This document shows positions 60,058 to 64,000 of a DNA stretch of 64,000 nt, one piece after another. Every line of letters begins with the position of its first letter. Positions within the stretch are counted from its first letter, which is position 1. Source of the DNA: Monomorium pharaonis (Eukaryota; Arthropoda; Insecta; Hymenoptera; Formicidae); contig NC_050471.1 of NCBI RefSeq assembly GCF_013373865.1, positions 28,553,176 through 28,617,175 on the forward strand, written 5' to 3'. The notes below the pieces were generated by a model. That model was not told the DNA's origin and did not search any database. It worked only from the letters and a program-made list of their open reading frames with translations. Both the position numbers and the translations under genes were made by a program.

Positions 60058-60809
60058 TGCGCGAATGGCACTCTGTGCGCCGGCGCGCCCGTCGTCCCGC
60101 GGCCAGCTTCAGGGCGCGGGCGCGCACGCGGTGGCAACTTCACTCCGGACCGTCGGAGCTGTCGGTGGGCGAGCTCGGCGGCGAGAGGTGGTCGTGGTGG
60201 CGAGACCCTGAGGGCGAGACTGCGAAAGACGGCGTGGCACGCGCGCCCTTGTCAAAAAGTCATAGTAATCGCGTAGAATGGTAGGTACCATTCGTTTCGC
60301 TTGTCACGCCGAAGCGAATGCCCGGAGCAGGGATGTCCCTGCGGAGTCGCTACGTGGCCGGGCGATTTCCGTGGAAATGTTTCTCTCCTTCCCTTTTCCT
60401 CCTCTCTTCCGCGCGTTTCCTCACGCGAACGGATCGCGAAACTGACAGCTCGCCGATCGCGCGACCGCGTCCCACGCTCCACGCGTATTCCTTCCCCGCT
60501 GTGTAAATACGATGATTCACTCCGTCGTCGTGGTGGGTGTTTACAGTAGCGTGATTGCGTGTCATCAGGTTCCCACGAGCTCGCTGTAGAGACGAATGAC
60601 TTGAGATTGATTTCATTTTTGCCCAATTGCGAAGGACTTTTACTAATACACGTCGGTTGCGTAAGCTCTTACGAATACCTCGTAATTGTCATCGACAAAG
60701 CTGGGGAGTGAATTTTTCTCTTGTCCCGCCGTTGGTTTAATAAAAAATTCGGTATCTCGCGACGTTGTCGGCCGTAATCCCTCAGCGCTAATTCGTTGGC
60801 TCTTTCTCG
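60058..60809 (+). promoter_or_regulatory. CpG-rich promoter/5' UTR of TM9SF4
   Basis: CpG-rich sequence resumes at about 60058, directly after the AT-rich element, and fades by 60.5 kb before the TM9SF4 start at 60810. No TATA box is evident. A short inverted repeat, GCGATT..., and GC boxes are not clear enough to call individually. Confidence 0.45.
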
Positions 60810-63800
60810 ATGCAGGGAAGATTACAGAGGAATGGTGCGGTGCTAGTGGTAATATGCCTCCTGATAGAGACAAATGGCTTCTACGTGCCTGGAGTTGCCC
60901 CAGTGGAGTTCAAAAAGGGCCAGAAGATCGACGTCAAAGCGGTCAAGATGACCAGCACTCACACGCAATTACCATATGAATATTATTCCCTTCCGTTCTG
61001 CTTACCCAAGAACGGGACGTTTATTTACAAGTCTGAGAATTTGGGAGAGGTGTTGCGTGGCGACAGGTAAGACCCACCAAAAGGAAGCATACATCTGATT
61101 TTGGGGAAAACTTTTAATATTATTTTTATTACTTAATTTCAAATCTATTTTTGATCCTCTAGAGCTGACGGTAAAGCTTATTGGACCTACTGTCATATTT
61201 ATAAACCTTGAATTAAAATAAATTTACTTAATATTTATTCCTTTTTACCTAAATTGTCTTTGAATCCTTGAAGTTAATTAGTGCTTTTTACTTAACATAA
61301 ATTAAATTCTTCTTTGTACGAGTTCTGTCCAAATTCTGGTTCCTTGAAATTACTTGGTGTTTTAATTAACATAGATTAAATGGATGCTGGATATCTAACA
61401 GATTAATATTAATATATTTTTTTATTTTTACTTCTCAGGATAGTGAATACTCCATACGAAGTTTTAATGGGGGAAGATATCACCTGTAGGTTACTGTGTC
61501 ACAAGCCATCCAAGTTGATGACTTGGAATGAGGCAAATTCTCAGCACGTTATTCAGATGGTCCAGCATGAATATTTCGTGCATTTGTTAGTGTCTTATCA
61601 TTATATGTATGTCATCTTTATATGTTTTACGTCGTCTTTATCCTGGATTTTTTTGCAGGTTGATAGATAATCTGCCAGCAGCTACTAGAAAGAAGCACAA
61701 AGAAACGAATAACGTAGTGGTTTATCAGGGGTACCGCCTGGGCGGAATTATGAACGATCAAGTGTACATCAATAATTATCTTAAGCTAAAGCTAAGCTTT
61801 CATAAACATGGCGAGTTAGTATCCGTTCTCTTCACAACAGAATTTACAGAAATTGAAAAAACTATAACAAAATTTATAACATCGTCTTTATTTACAGAAA
61901 TGAATTTAGAGTAGTTGGATTCGAGGTGGAGGCTCGATCGGTCGACACGTCGCAATTGAAATTCAATGGGAACACGTGCAGTCTGCCGAGCGAAACGAAC
62001 CCACAAATCGTCAATCCGAAGGGCACAAGCCTTCTCTTTCTGTACTCGGTGGAGTGGAAGCAGTCGGATGTCAGCTGGGCAAGCAGATGGGATGTATACC
62101 TCGGCATGAGTGACGTCGAAATTCACTGGTTCTCAATCATCAATTCGCTCATCGTCGTCTTCTTCTTATCTGGTGAGAATTTTGCAGTGATTACGACATT
62201 AGGCGAAACTTTAGAGTACTTTAGACTCGTATTTGAGAAACTACTGCTCGAAACATAGTAAAAAAATTCGTTAACTTCTTTTGCAATATTTTAAGACGCA
62301 AATTTTTTAAGTGTATTACACAATATTAAATTTTATGACGCTACTCAATAAAATATTATAAAACGATTTTTAAAGAAAAACAAAATATATGTAAGACACC
62401 TGGATTAAATTAGACTCATTTAATTTATTGTTTAAAACTAAATTTAATTTATTGTTTAAAACTGTCAACTAAAAATAGCAACTTTAGAGCTCTATAGAGT
62501 TTTTATTAATAAAGTTTAAAACTTTATTATTTTTTAAAAATAGGTAAATTAAGTTGCATAAATTAAAAAGCTCAAATATATACTTACAATTGAAAAAAAT
62601 CAATTTTCAGAATTTTAATTCTGGATTATATATTGGTCGCAGGAATTCTTACGATGATCATGGTGAGAACGCTCAGGAGAGACATAGCCCGCTACAATGC
62701 GGGCGAGAGCGACAGTCTGGCCGGTCTGGATGAAACGATCGAGGAGACCGGCTGGAAACTGGTCCATGGGGACGTGTTTCGGCCGCCTACCAATTCACGC
62801 TTGTTTGCCGCTGTGATCGGCAGTGGCATCCAGATATTTTTCATGGCTCTGATCACAATATGTAGGAACATATTGAAACCTATCTAATGTAACACATAGA
62901 GTACGGCAGATTATATATGTTTTGCTCACAACCGTCTGTATTTCTGCAGTCTTTGCTATGTTGGGAATGTTGTCGCCAGCGAGTCGAGGAGCCTTGGGAA
63001 CCTGCGCGATATTTTTGTACGTGTTCTCTGGTTTAATCGCTGGTTACTTCTCGGCCCGATTGTACAAAACTATGCGGGGTCGAGAGTGGAGAAGAGCCGC
63101 TTTACTGGTAAAAGCATGGATCTTGTAATAAAGCATTTAATTGTTTATATAACGCAATTATATTTTTTGCATAATTAATTTTTATAATTTTCCACGATTA
63201 ATTCGCGGAACGTATATGCAGCCCATGTTTCTGACGTGAGAATATTAATTGTCGTTGCAGACGGCAACGTTCTATCCAGGTATAGTTTTCACGACGTGCT
63301 TTTTCCTAAATTTCTTCATATGGGGAAAGCACAGTTCTGGTGCGGTCCCCTTTACCACAATGGTGGCCCTGCTGTGCCTCTGGTTCGGCATCTCGTTACC
63401 TCTCGTCTTTCTCGGTTACTTCTTTGGCTATCGCAAACAACCCTTTACGCATCCAGTTAGAACGAATCAAATCCCCAGACAAGTTCCTGACCAGCTGTGG
63501 TATATGAATCCAATATTATGGTAAGTTTGAGAATTTTAGTTCATTTTTTGCGCTATTATTTTGCTATTAAGAAAATTATTTGTAATAATACGTTATATAT
63601 GTATAAATTATTAAAATATAAAATTATATTGATCAATATTATTTAGATATATAATTTCTTACTATTAAATAATAATAAAAGAAAATTATTTGCAGCACTC
63701 TAATGGCTGGAATCTTACCATTCGGCGCGGTATTCATCGAACTCTTCTTCATCCTGACGGCACTTTGGGAAAATCAGTTTTACTATCTTTTCGGATTTCT

Positions 63801-63879
63801 ATTTCTTGTTTTTTGTATCCTTGTAATCTCGTGCTCGCAGATATCAATAGTTATGGTCTACTTCCAGTTGTGTGGCGAA
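60810..63879 (+). CDS. TM9SF4: Transmembrane 9 superfamily member 4, 3' end outside window
   Basis: Eight exons join in phase: 60810-61066, 61439-61585, 61659-61814, 61898-62172, 62643-62861, 62950-63107, 63261-63520 and 63696-63879 (GTAAGT donor); 552 residues are visible of an expected 640 or so. The signal peptide runs from MQGRLQRNGAV to about residue 23. The large luminal domain holds FYVPGVAPVEFKKG, TQLPYEYYSLPFC and NLGEVLRGDRIVNTPYEV. SRWDVYLGMSDVEIHWFSII leads into the first membrane helix. GWKLVHGDVFRPP, AMLGMLSPASRGALG, FIWGKHSSGAVPF and RTNQIPRQVP are nonaspanin signatures, and seven of nine helices are present. TM9SF4 acts in Golgi/endosome membranes on sorting of other membrane proteins, and in flies on phagocytosis and adhesion (known). 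The start ATG lies within TCTCGATGCAG, which also resembles a splice acceptor, so an upstream exon cannot be excluded. Confidence 0.95.
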
Positions 63880-64000
63880 GTAAGTATAATAAAATTAATT
63901 ACCAAAAGAGAAACCTCTTCGATTTGACATTTAATGTGACGCGCAAACTGACTTTTCTCAAGGAATATTCTTTAACGTAATTCAAACTCAGTTTTTCTGT

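Noticed and set aside
1..64000. tRNA or rRNA genes, CRISPR arrays, bacterial or viral insertions
   Set aside because: No cloverleaf with A/B boxes, rRNA-like block, regular direct repeat-spacer array or prokaryote-style gene cluster was recognised by eye. A tRNAscan or Infernal run would be needed to exclude RNA genes fully.

Overview
The window looks like animal nuclear DNA, most likely from a hymenopteran insect such as an ant. The genes are intron-rich with GT-AG junctions, the introns and spacers are AT-rich, and there are CpG-rich promoter blocks, many short hairpin (MITE-like) elements, and orthologues of conserved animal housekeeping genes. The order Hymenoptera is an inference from overall character, not from a diagnostic marker. 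All exon models were made by hand from splice signals, reading phase and family similarity; exon edges may be off by one or a few bases.

Layout, left to right. (1) 1-7.0 kb, + strand: 3' part of a reticulophagy regulator gene (RETREG/FAM134 family) with a 5 kb intron that contains a CpG-rich, promoter-like block. (2) 8.45-10.95 kb, - strand: a complete TRMT10A-type tRNA m1G9 methyltransferase. (3) 11.2-13.7 kb: a large imperfect inverted repeat (arms about 1.1-1.3 kb, CpG-rich core, CRE sites), followed by a short hairpin element. (4) 13.98-21.54 kb, - strand: URB1/Npa1, a large 60S ribosome-assembly factor in nine exons. (5) 22.24-26.02 kb, + strand and head to head with URB1: a complete Frizzled-kringle receptor tyrosine kinase of the Nrk/MuSK class. 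(6) 26.8-27.65 kb: a TIR element carrying a second MITE inside it, then about 4 kb without a convincing gene. (7) 31.9-35.8 kb, - strand: RUNDC1. (8) 37.3-42.3 kb, + strand: muskelin, twelve exons. (9) 43.6-44.3 kb, - strand: unidentified exon-like remnants. (10) 45.8-47.4 kb, - strand: TMEM64. (11) 48.2-51.7 kb: a cluster of mobile elements built around an apparently intact 2.7 kb DNA transposon whose transposase ORF is 584 codons and whose TTAA target duplication is Kolobok-like. (12) 51.7-56.3 kb: no gene seen, but an imperfect hairpin at 54.63-54.72 kb could be a small-RNA precursor. (13) 56.3-58.6 kb, - strand: neuroguidin. (14) CpG-rich promoters and an AT-rich TIR element at 58-60.8 kb. 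(15) 60.8 kb to the right edge, + strand: TM9SF4, missing its last roughly 85-90 codons.

The genes do not form one pathway. Three act on RNA or ribosomes (TRMT10A, URB1, neuroguidin), three are ER, Golgi or endosomal membrane proteins (RETREG, TMEM64, TM9SF4), muskelin is a CTLH E3-ligase subunit, and Nrk is a neuronal receptor kinase. The least ordinary material is the 2.5 kb palindrome at 11.2-13.7 kb, the transposon cluster at 48-51.7 kb, and a local duplication in URB1 that copied an exon end whose splice donor has since lost its GT.
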